Below, in pieces: positions 24,851 to 34,188 of a stretch of DNA of 64,000 nucleotides. The stretch is from NCBI RefSeq assembly GCF_014650575.1, contig NZ_BMVF01000026.1, forward strand, positions 37,149 to 101,148, read 5' to 3'. The DNA comes from Streptomyces naganishii JCM 4654. GTDB taxonomy: Bacteria; Actinomycetota; Actinomycetes; Streptomycetales; Streptomycetaceae. The first letter of the stretch is position 1. Every line of letters begins with the position of its first letter. The notes under the pieces were generated by a model. It made no database searches. It was given only the letters and a program-made list of their open reading frames with translations, and was not told the origin of the DNA. A program made the position numbers and the translations under genes.

Positions 24851-24876
24851 GAACCTGGTGACCGAAGGTGAATTGG

Positions 24877-25740
<864 letters not shown>

Positions 25741-25790
25741 TAGGGTGACCAGCTCGGGGGCCCTCTGCGTCGGAAGAGGTGGGTACGGGG

Positions 25791-26933
25791 ATGGGTGTCG
25801 GCACCAGCAGCGCACCGGCGGCACGCGACGCGCAGCGCCCGCCCGCGCCCCGGCAGGACGGCCCCGACGCCCCGGGACCCGGACCCGACCCCGACGACCT
25901 GCCCGACGGTCTGGTGATCGCCGACGAGCAGGGCCGGGTCGTCTGCTTCAACGCCGCCGCCGCCCGCATCACCGCCGTCCCCGCCGCCGACGCCCTCGGC
26001 CTGCCCCTGGAGCAGGCGCTGCCCCTGGAGGACCTGGAGGGCCGCCGCTGGTGGCAGCTCACCGACCCCTACGGCGGCCTCGCCATCCGCGCCGGCCAGC
26101 CCGAGCGCAACCTGCTGCTGCCCGGCGGCCGCGAGGTCCTCGTCACCGCCAGGTACGTCCGCGACCGCCCCACCGGCCCCGTCCGCCGCGTCGTCGTCTG
26201 CCTGCGGGACACCGAGGCCCGCCGCCGCACCGAGCGCAGCCACGCCGAGCTGATCGCCACCGTCGCCCACGAGCTGCGTTCCCCGCTCACCTCCGTCAAG
26301 GGCTTCACCGCCACCCTGCTCGCCAAGTGGGAGCGGTTCACCGACGACCAGAAACGGCTGATGCTGGAGACCGTCGACGCCGACGCCGACCGCGTCACCC
26401 GGCTCATCGCCGAACTGCTCGACATCTCCCGCATCGACTCCGGCCGCCTCGAGGTGCGCCGCCAGCTCGTCGACATAGGGGCCGCGGTCGGCCGGCACAT
26501 CCAGGCCTACGTCGCCGCCGGCCAGCCCGCCGACCGCTTCCTGCTGCGCATCGAGCAGCCGCTGCCCTCCTTGTGGGCCGACCCGGACAAGATCGACCAG
26601 GTACTGAGCAACCTCATCGAAAATGCCGTGCGGCACGGCGAGGGAACCGTCACCATTGACGTCACGCCCGCGGCGTCCCCCCGCGACGGGGAGGACGCCG
26701 GCACGTCGGTCACGGTGAGCGACGAGGGGCCCGGCATCCCGGAGGAGTCCATGAACCGCGTCTTCACCCGCTTCTGGCGGGGCAGCAAGCGCGGCGGCAC
26801 CGGCCTCGGGCTCTACATCGTCAAGGGCATCGTCGAGGCCCACGGCGGCACCATCACGGTCGGTCGCGCCGCCGGCGGCGGCGCCCGGTTCCGATTTACT
26901 TTGCCCGTGGGCACCCCGGCGCACCTCCTCTAG
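25791..26933 (+). CDS. Soluble PAS-domain sensor histidine kinase
   Basis: 380 aa. A Pro-rich N-terminus, one PAS domain (about 40-150: DGLVIADEQGRVVCFNAAAA), HisKA with phospho-His in ATVAHELRSPLTSVKG (near 160), and HATPase_c with N box NLIENAVRHGEG, G1 DEGPGIP, G2 GGTGLGLYIVKGI. There are no membrane helices, so it senses a cytoplasmic signal. No response-regulator gene is adjacent, so it is an orphan kinase. The ATG at 25791 and a GTG at 25779 are both possible starts. Confidence 0.87.
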   Translation: MGVGTSSAPAARDAQRPPAPRQDGPDAPGPGPDPDDLPDGLVIADEQGRVVCFNAAAARITAVPAADALGLPLEQALPLEDLEGRRWWQLTDPYGGLAIRAGQPERNLLLPGGREVLVTARYVRDRPTGPVRRVVVCLRDTEARRRTERSHAELIATVAHELRSPLTSVKGFTATLLAKWERFTDDQKRLMLETVDADADRVTRLIAELLDISRIDSGRLEVRRQLVDIGAAVGRHIQAYVAAGQPADRFLLRIEQPLPSLWADPDKIDQVLSNLIENAVRHGEGTVTIDVTPAASPRDGEDAGTSVTVSDEGPGIPEESMNRVFTRFWRGSKRGGTGLGLYIVKGIVEAHGGTITVGRAAGGGARFRFTLPVGTPAHLL

Positions 26934-26993
26934 GAGCGCCGGCCGGCACCGGCCTGAAGGACCCACGGGCGCGTTCGCTTTCCCCGGCCCCGT

Positions 26994-26999
26994 TAGACT
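26994..26999 (+). promoter_or_regulatory. -10 element of pheST
   Basis: TAGACT about 125 bp upstream of pheS, with no good -35. Transcription would start near 27006, giving a leader of about 115 nt that contains a five-codon reading frame and overlapping hairpins. Confidence 0.45.
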
Positions 27000-27039
27000 C
27001 GGCCTTTGGCACCTTCGTGTCCCACCACTGGAGACGGAA

Positions 27040-27097
27040 ATGTCCACGAGTCGGTGACGGGGACCGTCAGACTGGGGCACCTCCCAGCGTCAGCTGG
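27040..27097 (+). promoter_or_regulatory. pheS leader: five-codon ORF and mutually exclusive hairpins
   Basis: ATG TCC ACG AGT CGG TGA (27040-27057, peptide MSTSR) is preceded by GGAG. Its stop codon overlaps the hairpin GACGG-gga-CCGTC (27056-27068). Further on, CTGGG/CCCAG (27072-27087) and CCAGC-gtca-GCTGG (27084-27097) share CCAG, so only one can form at a time. This resembles a translation-coupled attenuator, but there are no Phe codons in the leader peptide and no U-tract. Confidence 0.35.
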
Positions 27098-27122
27098 AGG
27101 ACAAACGGAAGCACGGGAAGAG

Positions 27123-28241
27123 ATGTCGGCACCCAATAAGTCGTACGACCCTGTCGAGGTCGAGGCGTTGAAACCGGAACAGATCGAGCGCATGCGGGAC
27201 GAGGCGCTCGCCGCCTTCGCCGCCGCGGGCTCCCTCGACGCGCTCCACGAGGCCAAGGTCGCCCACACCGGCCCCGCCTCCCCGCTGGCCCTCGCCAACC
27301 GCGAGATCGGCGCCCTGCCCCCGCACGCCAAGGCCGACGCCGGCAAGCGCGTCGGCATGGCCCGCGGCGCGGTGAACAAGGCGCTCGCCGCCCGCCAGAG
27401 CGAACTGGAGGCCGAGCGGGACGCCCGCGTGCTCGTCGAGGAGGCCGTGGACGTCACGCTGCCCTACGACCGCGTACCGGCCGGCGCCCGGCACCCGCTG
27501 ACCACCATGATGGAGCGGGTCGCGGACGTCTTCGTGTCCATGGGCTACGAGATCGCCGAGGGCCCCGAGGCCGAGGCCGAGTGGTTCAACTTCGACGCGC
27601 TCAACATCGCGCCCGACCACCCCGCCCGCACCATGCAGGACACCTTCTTCGTCGAGGGCGGCAAGGGCGAGGACACCGGCGTCGTGCTGCGCACCCACAC
27701 CTCGCCGGTGCAGATCCGCTCCCTGTTCGACCGCGAGCCCCCGGTGTACGTCGTCTGCCCCGGCCGCGTCTACCGCACCGACGAGCTGGACGCCACCCAC
27801 ACCCCGGTCTTCCACCAGATCGAGCTGCTCGCCGTCGACGAGGGCCTGACCATGGCGGACCTCAAGGGCACCCTGGACCACATGGTCCAGTCGCTCTTCG
27901 GCGCCGACATGAAGACCCGGCTGCGCCCGAACTACTTCCCCTTCACCGAGCCGTCCGCCGAGATGGACATGCTCTGCTACGTCTGCAAGGGCGCCTCCGT
28001 CGGCGACCCCGACCGGCCCTGCCGGACCTGCTCGTCCGAGGGCTGGATCGAGCTCGGCGGCTGCGGCATGGTCAACCCCCGGGTGCTCACCGCCTGCGGC
28101 GTCGACCCGCAGAAGTACAGCGGATTCGCCTTCGGGTTCGGCATCGAACGGATGCTGATGTTCCGCCACAACGTCGAAGACATGCGAGACATGGTCGAGG
28201 GTGACGTCCGGTTCACCCGGCCGTTCGGGATGGAGATCTGA
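27123..28241 (+). CDS. pheS: Phenylalanyl-tRNA synthetase alpha subunit
   Basis: 372 aa. N-terminal coiled coil (about 1-100), then the class II catalytic core: motif region HPLTTMMERVADVFVSMGYE, RTHTSPVQIRSL, FHQIELLAVDEG and motif 3 FGFGIERMLMFRH. A Cys cluster (MLCYVCKG and CRTCSSEG, followed by GGCGMV) matches the likely zinc site found in actinobacterial PheS. ATG at 27123 follows GGGAAG. Overlaps pheT by one base (TGATG). Confidence 0.97.
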   Translation: MSAPNKSYDPVEVEALKPEQIERMRDEALAAFAAAGSLDALHEAKVAHTGPASPLALANREIGALPPHAKADAGKRVGMARGAVNKALAARQSELEAERDARVLVEEAVDVTLPYDRVPAGARHPLTTMMERVADVFVSMGYEIAEGPEAEAEWFNFDALNIAPDHPARTMQDTFFVEGGKGEDTGVVLRTHTSPVQIRSLFDREPPVYVVCPGRVYRTDELDATHTPVFHQIELLAVDEGLTMADLKGTLDHMVQSLFGADMKTRLRPNYFPFTEPSAEMDMLCYVCKGASVGDPDRPCRTCSSEGWIELGGCGMVNPRVLTACGVDPQKYSGFAFGFGIERMLMFRHNVEDMRDMVEGDVRFTRPFGMEI

Positions 28242-30745
28242 TGCGGGTCCCGCTTTCTTGGCTGCGGGAGTACGTCGACCTGCCGGCGACGGAGACCGGG
28301 CGCGACGTCCAGGCCAAGCTCATTTCGGCCGGCCTCGAGGTCGAGACCGTCGAGCAGCTCGGCGCCGACCTCAAGGGGCCGCTCGTCGTCGGCCAGGTGC
28401 TCACCATCGAGGAGCTGGAGGGCTTCAAGAAGCCGATCCGGTTCTGCACCGTCGACGTCGGCCGGGCCAACGGCACCGGCGAGCCGCAGGAGATCGTCTG
28501 CGGCGCCCGCAACTTCGCCGTCGGCGACAAGGTCGTCGTGGTCCTGCCGGGCGCCGTGCTGCCCGGCGGCTTCGCGATCTCCGCCCGCAAGACCTACGGC
28601 AAGACCTCCCACGGCATGATCTGCTCCAGCGACGAGCTGGGCATGGGCGACGACGGCAGCCACGGCATCATCGTGCTGCCGCCCGAGCACGAGGTCGGCA
28701 CCGACGCCATCGAGCTGCTCCAGCTCGTCGACGAGGTCCTCGACATCGCCGTCACCCCGGACCGCGGCTACTGCCTGTCCCTGCGCGGAGTGGCCCGCGA
28801 GGCCGCCATCGCCTACGGCCGCCCGCTGCTCGACCCGGCCCTGCTGGACGTGCCCGCGCCCAACGCCTTCGGGCACCCGGTGCGGATCGCCGACCCCTTC
28901 GGCTGCGACCGCTTCACCGCCCGCACGGTCACCGGGCTCGACCCCGAGGCGCGCTCCCCGATCTGGCTCCAGCGCCGCCTCCAGAAGGCGGGCATGCGCC
29001 CGATCTCGCTCGCCGTGGACATCACCAACTACGTGATGCTCGAGCTCGGCCAGCCGCTGCACGCCTACGACCGCTCCCGGATCGAGGGCGCCATCGGCGT
29101 GCGCCGGGCCGAGCGCGGCGAGAAGCTCACCACCCTCGACGGCGCCACCCGCACGCTGTCCACCGAGGACCTGGTCATCACCGACGACCGCGGCCCCATC
29201 GGCCTCGCCGGCGTCATGGGCGGCGCCCACACCGAGATCGACGACACCGAGGGCACCACCACCGAGGTCGTCATCGAGGCCGCTCACTTCGACCCGGTCT
29301 CCATCGCGCGCACCGCCCGCCGGCACAAGCTGTCCTCCGAGGCCTCCCGCCGCTTCGAGCGCGGCGTCGACCCGCAGGCCGCCTCCGCCGCCGCGCAGCG
29401 CACCGTCGACCTGCTGGTCCTGCTCGCCGGCGGCACCGCCGACGCCGGGGTCACCGAGGTCGTCGCGCCCTCCGCGCCGCGCACCATCACGATCCCGGCC
29501 GACCACCCCGACAAGGTCGCGGGCGTCACCTACGGCCGCGAGACGGTCGTACGGCGGCTCCAGCAGATCGGCTGCGATGTCTACGGGCAGGACGAGCTGA
29601 TCGTCACCGTGCCGTCCTGGCGGCCCGACCTGACCGACCCGAACGACCTGGCCGAAGAGGTCATCCGCCTGGAGGGCTACGAGAACCTGCCCTCCACGCT
29701 GCCCCGGCCGCTGCCCGGGCACGGCCTGACCGACCGGCAGCGGCTGCACCGCCGCGTCGGCCGCGCGCTGGCCGGCGCCGGATACGTCGAGGCGCTGAAC
29801 TACCCGTTCATCGGCGAGGCCGCCCTCGACCACCTCGGCCTGGACGCCGACGACCCGCGCCGCACGGTCGCCACCCTCGTCAACCCGCTCTCCGACGAGG
29901 AGCCCGCGCTCCGTACGACGCTGCTGCCGGGCCTGCTCGGCGCGCTGCGCCGCAACGACGGGCGCGGCAGCCACGACCTGGCGCTGTTCGAGACCGGCCT
30001 GGTCTTCCGGCCCACCGGCCGGGAGGAGATCCCGGCCCGGCTGCCCGCCGACCGCCGGCCCACCGACGAGGAGCTCGCCGCACTCGACGCCGCGCTGCCG
30101 CGTCAGCCCCGCCGGGTCGCCGTCGTCCTCGCCGGCGCCCGCGAGCAGGCCGGCTGGTGGGGCAAGGGCCGCCCGGCCGACTGGGCCGATGCCGTCGAGG
30201 CGGCGCGCCTGGTGGCCCGCGAGGCCGGCGTCGAGCCGACCGTGCGCGCCGACCAGCACGCCCCGTGGCACCCCGGCCGGTGCGCCGCGCTGTACGCCGA
30301 GGTGGACGGCGCGGAAACCCTGGTGGGACACGCGGGCGAACTGCACCCCCGCGTGGTCAAGGCGATGCACCTGCCCGAGCGCACCTGCGCGATGGAGGTC
30401 GACCTCGACCTGCTCCAGCGGGCCGGCGAGGCCCTGGTGCGGGCCCCGCGGATCTCCACGTTCCCGGTCGCCACCCAGGACGTCGCCCTCGTCGTGGACA
30501 AGCCGGTCCCGGCCGCCGAGGTCGAGGCCGCGCTGCGCGAGGGGGCCGGTGAACTCCTGGAGTCCATCCGCCTGTTCGACGTCTACGAGAACGCCGAGCA
30601 GATCGGCGACGGCCGCAAGTCGCTGGCGTACGCGCTGCGCTTCCGCGCCGCCGACCGCACGCTGACGGTCGACGAGGCCACCGCCGCCCGCGAGGCCGCG
30701 GTCGCGCTCGCCGCCGAGCGGACCGGCGCGGTACTGCGCGGCTGA
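28241..30745 (+). CDS. pheT: Phenylalanyl-tRNA synthetase beta subunit
   Basis: 834 aa, full length. Domains in order: N-terminal B1, EMAP-like tRNA-binding OB fold (about 40-150), B3/B4 editing region (about 200-380: LDGATRTLSTEDLVI, GLAGVMGGAHTEID), B5 (about 405-480), catalytic-like core (LHRRVGRALAGAGYVEALNY) and the C-terminal ferredoxin-fold anticodon domain (STFPVATQDVALVV, LAYALRFRAADRTL). Together with PheS it forms the alpha2-beta2 enzyme charging tRNA-Phe. Confidence 0.97.
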   Translation: MRVPLSWLREYVDLPATETGRDVQAKLISAGLEVETVEQLGADLKGPLVVGQVLTIEELEGFKKPIRFCTVDVGRANGTGEPQEIVCGARNFAVGDKVVVVLPGAVLPGGFAISARKTYGKTSHGMICSSDELGMGDDGSHGIIVLPPEHEVGTDAIELLQLVDEVLDIAVTPDRGYCLSLRGVAREAAIAYGRPLLDPALLDVPAPNAFGHPVRIADPFGCDRFTARTVTGLDPEARSPIWLQRRLQKAGMRPISLAVDITNYVMLELGQPLHAYDRSRIEGAIGVRRAERGEKLTTLDGATRTLSTEDLVITDDRGPIGLAGVMGGAHTEIDDTEGTTTEVVIEAAHFDPVSIARTARRHKLSSEASRRFERGVDPQAASAAAQRTVDLLVLLAGGTADAGVTEVVAPSAPRTITIPADHPDKVAGVTYGRETVVRRLQQIGCDVYGQDELIVTVPSWRPDLTDPNDLAEEVIRLEGYENLPSTLPRPLPGHGLTDRQRLHRRVGRALAGAGYVEALNYPFIGEAALDHLGLDADDPRRTVATLVNPLSDEEPALRTTLLPGLLGALRRNDGRGSHDLALFETGLVFRPTGREEIPARLPADRRPTDEELAALDAALPRQPRRVAVVLAGAREQAGWWGKGRPADWADAVEAARLVAREAGVEPTVRADQHAPWHPGRCAALYAEVDGAETLVGHAGELHPRVVKAMHLPERTCAMEVDLDLLQRAGEALVRAPRISTFPVATQDVALVVDKPVPAAEVEAALREGAGELLESIRLFDVYENAEQIGDGRKSLAYALRFRAADRTLTVDEATAAREAAVALAAERTGAVLRG

Positions 30746-30754
30746 GAGCGCTGC

Positions 30755-30791
30755 CGAGGGGCGGGTCCGGTCGCACCGGCCCCGCCCCTCG
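30755..30791 (+). terminator. Hairpin terminator after pheST
   Basis: Perfect 11-bp stem CGAGGGGCGGG/CCCGCCCCTCG (30755-30765 with 30781-30791), with a smaller CCGGT/ACCGG hairpin in the loop; it begins 9 bp after the pheT stop. Confidence 0.8.
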
Positions 30792-30823
30792 CCTGTGACC
30801 TGCATAAATGCGCCCTGCCGACA

Positions 30824-30841
30824 CTCACTCATTCGAGTGAG
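30824..30841. promoter_or_regulatory. Palindrome CTCACTC-attc-GAGTGAG
   Basis: A perfect 7-4-7 inverted repeat about 100 bp upstream of the SpoIIE-type phosphatase gene. Candidate regulator site or transcript hairpin; regulator unknown. Confidence 0.45.
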
Positions 30842-30870
30842 AACAGCGGGCGATCCCACCACCGGGACTC

Positions 30871-30938
30871 CGCTGACCGACAGAATCGGACCGGCCTCAG
30901 GGCCGGTCCGCGCTGTCAGCGCCTCTTGGGGGGCCAAG
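30871..30938 (+). ncRNA. Structured leader of the SpoIIE-type phosphatase gene
   Basis: CGCTGAC (30871-30877) pairs with GTCAGCG (30915-30921), enclosing a perfect 9-bp hairpin GGACCGGCC-tcag-GGCCGGTCC (30888-30909). An alternative hairpin GCGCT-gtc-AGCGC (30910-30922) competes with the outer stem. CTTGG-gggg-CCAAG (30925-30938) then traps the ribosome site four bases before the ATG at 30942. The arrangement suggests a cis-acting RNA that controls translation; no known riboswitch class is recognised. Confidence 0.45.
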
Positions 30939-30941
30939 GTC

Positions 30942-31883
30942 ATGATCCGCATCAGGACTGGGTCCGCGCGCAGGATGCGGCCGGGTGCCGTGTTCCTGGC
31001 GGTGGGCACCGGTCTCTTCCTCAAGGCCCGCCGCACGCTCCTGCGCGAGCTGCGGCAGGCCCGCGCGGCCGCCGGCGCCGCGCAGAGCGTGCTGCTGCGG
31101 CCGCTCCCGCCGAGCGTGGCCGGGCTCGGCCTCGCGGCGGCCCAGCTTTCCGCCGACCCGGGCGCGGCCGTCGGCGGCGACCTGTACGAGGTGATGGCCA
31201 CCGAGCACGGAGTGCGCGTGGTCATGGGCGACGTCAGAGGGCACGGCCTGGCCGCCCTCGGCACCGTCGCCGCCGTACTCGGAAGCTTCCGCGAGGCCGC
31301 CCACGACGAGGCCGAACTCGCGGGCGTGCTGCGCCGGCTGGACCGCGCGCTGGCCCGCCATCTGCGCGCCGGGGACCCCGACCACCCGGCAGCCGAGGAC
31401 TTCGTCACCGTGCTGCTCCTGGAGATCACCGACGACGGCGCCCTGCACGCCTTGAACTGCGGCCACCCGTGGCCGTACATGCTGAACACGCGCGGCGCCG
31501 AACACCTGCTGTCCGCCGACGTGCTGCCCCCGCTGGGCCCCTTCCCGCTGCCGGAGGACCTGACCGCCGTGCCCGGCGGCCGTCTGCGCCCCGGCGAGAC
31601 GCTGGTCCTCTACACGGACGGAGTGGCGGACGCCCGGGACGCCGCGGGCCGCTTCTTCCCCCTGCCGGCGGTCCTGACCGAGTCCACCCGGGACGGCCCC
31701 GCCTCCCCGCAGACGATCCTGCGCACGGTCTTCACCCGCCTCCTCCACCACACGAGGACCCGCCCCCGGGACGACGCGGCGATCCTGGTCCTGACCAACC
31801 CGGGCCACTGCTCGGCCCGGCCCGGCCCGAGAAGGAACGCGGGGAGCCGCGCGACGAGCCCCCACCCACCCGCGGACGGCTGA
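30942..31883 (+). CDS. PP2C-type SpoIIE-family serine phosphatase, membrane-anchored
   Basis: 313 aa. A short N-terminal membrane segment (GAVFLAVGTGLFLKA) and a linker (LLRPLPPSVAGLG) precede the phosphatase domain with its metal ligands: GAAVGGDLYEV, MGDVRGHGLAA, LYTDGVADARD and RDDAAILVL. Streptomyces has many such RsbU/SpoIIE-like phosphatases, which dephosphorylate anti-anti-sigma factors and alter sigma-B-family activity. No PAS, GAF or HATPase domain is attached, so its signal must come through the N-terminus or by expression. The C-terminal 30 residues are disordered. The start at 30942 sits next to a hairpin that covers the ribosome site. Confidence 0.88.
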   Translation: MIRIRTGSARRMRPGAVFLAVGTGLFLKARRTLLRELRQARAAAGAAQSVLLRPLPPSVAGLGLAAAQLSADPGAAVGGDLYEVMATEHGVRVVMGDVRGHGLAALGTVAAVLGSFREAAHDEAELAGVLRRLDRALARHLRAGDPDHPAAEDFVTVLLLEITDDGALHALNCGHPWPYMLNTRGAEHLLSADVLPPLGPFPLPEDLTAVPGGRLRPGETLVLYTDGVADARDAAGRFFPLPAVLTESTRDGPASPQTILRTVFTRLLHHTRTRPRDDAAILVLTNPGHCSARPGPRRNAGSRATSPHPPADG

Positions 31884-32041
31884 CAACCCCGAAAGCCCCG
31901 CCCCCGGCCGCCCTCGAACACCGGCGGACGCCGCCCGCTCCGCCACGGAGTGTCGGGCAGGCGGCGGAACGGACGGCGTGGAAGCGGGCCGCCGCACTGT
32001 ACGAGGGGGAGCCGGCGGCCCGGCCGGCCTCTGACGAGGCA

Positions 32042-32139
32042 GTTCAGTCAACCGGTTGTGAACTCTCCGCAACAGCGCGCACACGGTGCGGATTCGCGTA
32101 CTCCGTTCACACCCCGTGTGAACCGCGCCGCACTACGCT
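32042..32139 (+). promoter_or_regulatory. Promoter and twin palindromic operators of the TPR regulator gene
   Basis: GTTCACAC-ccc-GTGTGAAC (32105-32123) is a perfect 8-3-8 palindrome covering the expected -35 region, with TACGCT (32134-32139) as -10. Upstream, GTTCA (32042-32046) and TGAAC (32059-32063) form a second, wider pair around the palindrome AACCGGTT (32050-32057). Shared GTTCA/TGAAC half-sites suggest one regulator binding twice. The rest of 31884-32041 shows nothing clear. Confidence 0.5.
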
Positions 32140-32167
32140 GTGCGCACTCAGTCACCGGGGGCCCGAC

Positions 32168-33508
32168 ATGCAGCCCAACACCCTGCTCGACGCGATCCTC
32201 GACGAGGCCGGGATCTCCCACGCGGGCCTCGCCGCGCACGTCAACCAGGCCGGCCGGGCGCGCGGACTCGCGCTCCGGTACGAACACACCGCCGTCGCCC
32301 GCTGGCTGAAGGGCCAGCGGCCGCGCGGCCAGGTGCCCGACCTGATCTGCGAGGTGATCGCGGCGCGTCTGCACCGGCCGGTGACCCTGGACGACATCGG
32401 CCTCGGCGTGCCCGGTGAGCCCGCCGCCCCGCACGGCACCACCCTGTCCGGCTTCGTCGAGCGCGCCACCGCCCTGTGGCGCTCCGACGAGCAGCAGCGC
32501 CCGCACATCCTGGGCGCTCCCGCGGTGACCGGCACGCCCGCCGTCATGCCCGTGTGGGAGTGGGAGAACCCGCCCGAGGACGTGGACGTCTCCCGCGGCG
32601 GCCGCCACCATGTCACGACCGCCGACATCGAGATGCTGCGCGCGGCCCGCGCCCACTACGAGCAGATGTACCGCAAGGCCGGCGGCATAGCGACCCGCAG
32701 CCGCATCGTCGGCTTCCTCAACGCGGAGGCGGCGCCGCTGCTGCGGGGCGGCTACACCGACGCCACCGGCCGTCAACTGCACCGCGCCACCGGCGGACTC
32801 GTGGCCATCGCCGGCATCTGCGCCTACGACTCCGACGCGCACGGCCTGGCCCAGCGCTACTTCCACCAGGCGCTGAGGCTGGCAAAGGCCAGCGGGGACC
32901 GGGGACTTGGCGCGTACGTGATAGCGCTGCTGGTCAACCAGTCGCTGTTCATGCGGGAGTACCGGCAGGCCGTCGCCTTCGCCGAGGCAGCGCTGCGCGC
33001 CGCCGGCAAGCACATCACCCCCGCGCTCGCCTCCGACCTGTACGCGATGCAGGCCAAGGCGTACGCCCACCTCGGGGACGGCACGAGCGCGCTGTCCTGC
33101 ATCCGGCGGGCCGAGCAGGCCGCCGAACGCATCCGGCGCGGGTACGAGCCCGACGAGACCGGCTATGTCCAGCCCGGCCTGGTCAACGTGCAGGTGGCGG
33201 AGGCGCTGCTCAGCCTGGGCGACCTCGCGGCCGCCGCGGAGCACGCGACGGCGGCCGTGGACAACCCGGCGCACGACCGCGGCCGGGTGCACCGCCTCGC
33301 CATGCTGAGCACCATCGAGCTGCGCCAGGGCAACGCCGACCGCGCGGCGGTGACGGCGGTGCGGATGGCGGAGCAGGCCCGGGGCATGGAGTCCCAGCGG
33401 CTGCGCGACCGGCTGCGCGCGGTGCGCGAACACCTGGTGCGCAGCGGCTGCGCGGGCACCGCGGAGGCGGCCGAGCTCATCGACGGGGCGCTGCGCGTGC
33501 CACTGTGA
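32168..33508 (+). CDS. Transcriptional regulator with HTH and tetratricopeptide repeats (NsdA-like)
   Basis: 446 aa. N-terminal DNA-binding-like helices (ILDEAGISHAGLAAHVNQAG, HTAVARWLKGQRPRG) resemble the NsdA family of Streptomyces developmental repressors. Residues about 200-440 are TPR helices (GLAQRYFHQALRLAKASGDR, YRQAVAFAEAALRAAG, ALSCIRRAEQAAERI, LAAAAEHATAAVDNPAHDRG). ATG at 32168 follows a GGGGGG site. Likely controls development or antibiotic production, by family only; the palindromes in its promoter may be autoregulatory. Confidence 0.75.
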   Translation: MQPNTLLDAILDEAGISHAGLAAHVNQAGRARGLALRYEHTAVARWLKGQRPRGQVPDLICEVIAARLHRPVTLDDIGLGVPGEPAAPHGTTLSGFVERATALWRSDEQQRPHILGAPAVTGTPAVMPVWEWENPPEDVDVSRGGRHHVTTADIEMLRAARAHYEQMYRKAGGIATRSRIVGFLNAEAAPLLRGGYTDATGRQLHRATGGLVAIAGICAYDSDAHGLAQRYFHQALRLAKASGDRGLGAYVIALLVNQSLFMREYRQAVAFAEAALRAAGKHITPALASDLYAMQAKAYAHLGDGTSALSCIRRAEQAAERIRRGYEPDETGYVQPGLVNVQVAEALLSLGDLAAAAEHATAAVDNPAHDRGRVHRLAMLSTIELRQGNADRAAVTAVRMAEQARGMESQRLRDRLRAVREHLVRSGCAGTAEAAELIDGALRVPL

Positions 33509-33602
33509 CCCCCGCGGCGCCCGCGAGCGGCCGGGAGTGCGCCTGCTGCAGGGCCGCCACGGCTGCGATATTGCCACTGACCCGACGGAAGGTGGCAGAA
33601 CC

Positions 33603-34133
33603 GTGCAGTGGACGAAACAGAACGAACAAACTGTGTACGCAAACCGCTGGTTCACCGTCAACCTCGCGGATGTCGCGCTGCCCGACGGCCGGCATCTCGA
33701 CCACTTCCTGATACGGCTGCGGCCCGTCGCCGTGGCCACCGTGGTCAACGAGGCCAACGAGGTCCTGCTGCTGTGGCGGCACCGCTTCATCACCGACAGC
33801 TGGGGCTGGGAACTGGCCGCGGGCGTCGTCGAGGACGGCGAGGACATCGCCCGCGCGGCGGCCCGGGAACTGGAGGAGGAGACCGGCTGGCGGCCCGGAC
33901 CGCTGCGGCACCTCATGACCGTGGAGCCGTCCAACGGCCTGACCGACGCCCGGCACCACGTCTACTGGTCGGACGAGGGCCAGTACACGGGCCACCCGGT
34001 GGACGACTTCGAGTCGGACCGCCGGGAATGGGTGTCCCTCAAGCTCGTGCCCGACATGATCGCGCGCGGCGAGGTGCCCGCGGCCAACATGGCGGCCGCA
34101 CTGCTCCTCCTGCACCACCTCAGGCTCGCCTGA
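33603..34133 (+). CDS. NUDIX hydrolase (ADP-ribose pyrophosphatase-like)
   Basis: 176 aa. The Nudix box GVVEDGEDIARAAARELEEE-TGW begins near residue 75 and has the G-x5-E-x7-RE-x2-E-E spacing needed for Mg2+ binding. The N-terminal part (VYANRWFTVNLADVALPDG) resembles ADP-sugar pyrophosphatases. Cleaves a nucleoside diphosphate linked to another group; exact substrate unknown. GTG at 33603 has GGAAGGTGG upstream. It is 94 bp after the TPR regulator and could be in the same transcript. Confidence 0.87.
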   Translation: MQWTKQNEQTVYANRWFTVNLADVALPDGRHLDHFLIRLRPVAVATVVNEANEVLLLWRHRFITDSWGWELAAGVVEDGEDIARAAARELEEETGWRPGPLRHLMTVEPSNGLTDARHHVYWSDEGQYTGHPVDDFESDRREWVSLKLVPDMIARGEVPAANMAAALLLLHHLRLA

Positions 34134-34188
34134 CCGCAGCCCGGCACCGGCACACGCGCCCCCCGCGCCCGGTGCCGGGATCGCGCGA

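Noticed and set aside
26934..27122. T-box riboswitch before pheS
   Set aside because: No T-box consensus sequence (TGGnACCGCG) or specifier stem; only short hairpins are present.
30801..30812. ARG-box-like TGCATAAATGCG upstream of the phosphatase
   Set aside because: Only one imperfect half-unit, no companion site or suitable promoter, and the gene has no link with arginine.
27977..31489. Very long minus-strand open frame opposite pheT
   Set aside because: It is the mirror of a real gene in GC-rich DNA; its translation is low complexity (Gly, Val, Asp, Arg) with no domain, and the plus strand holds complete pheT.
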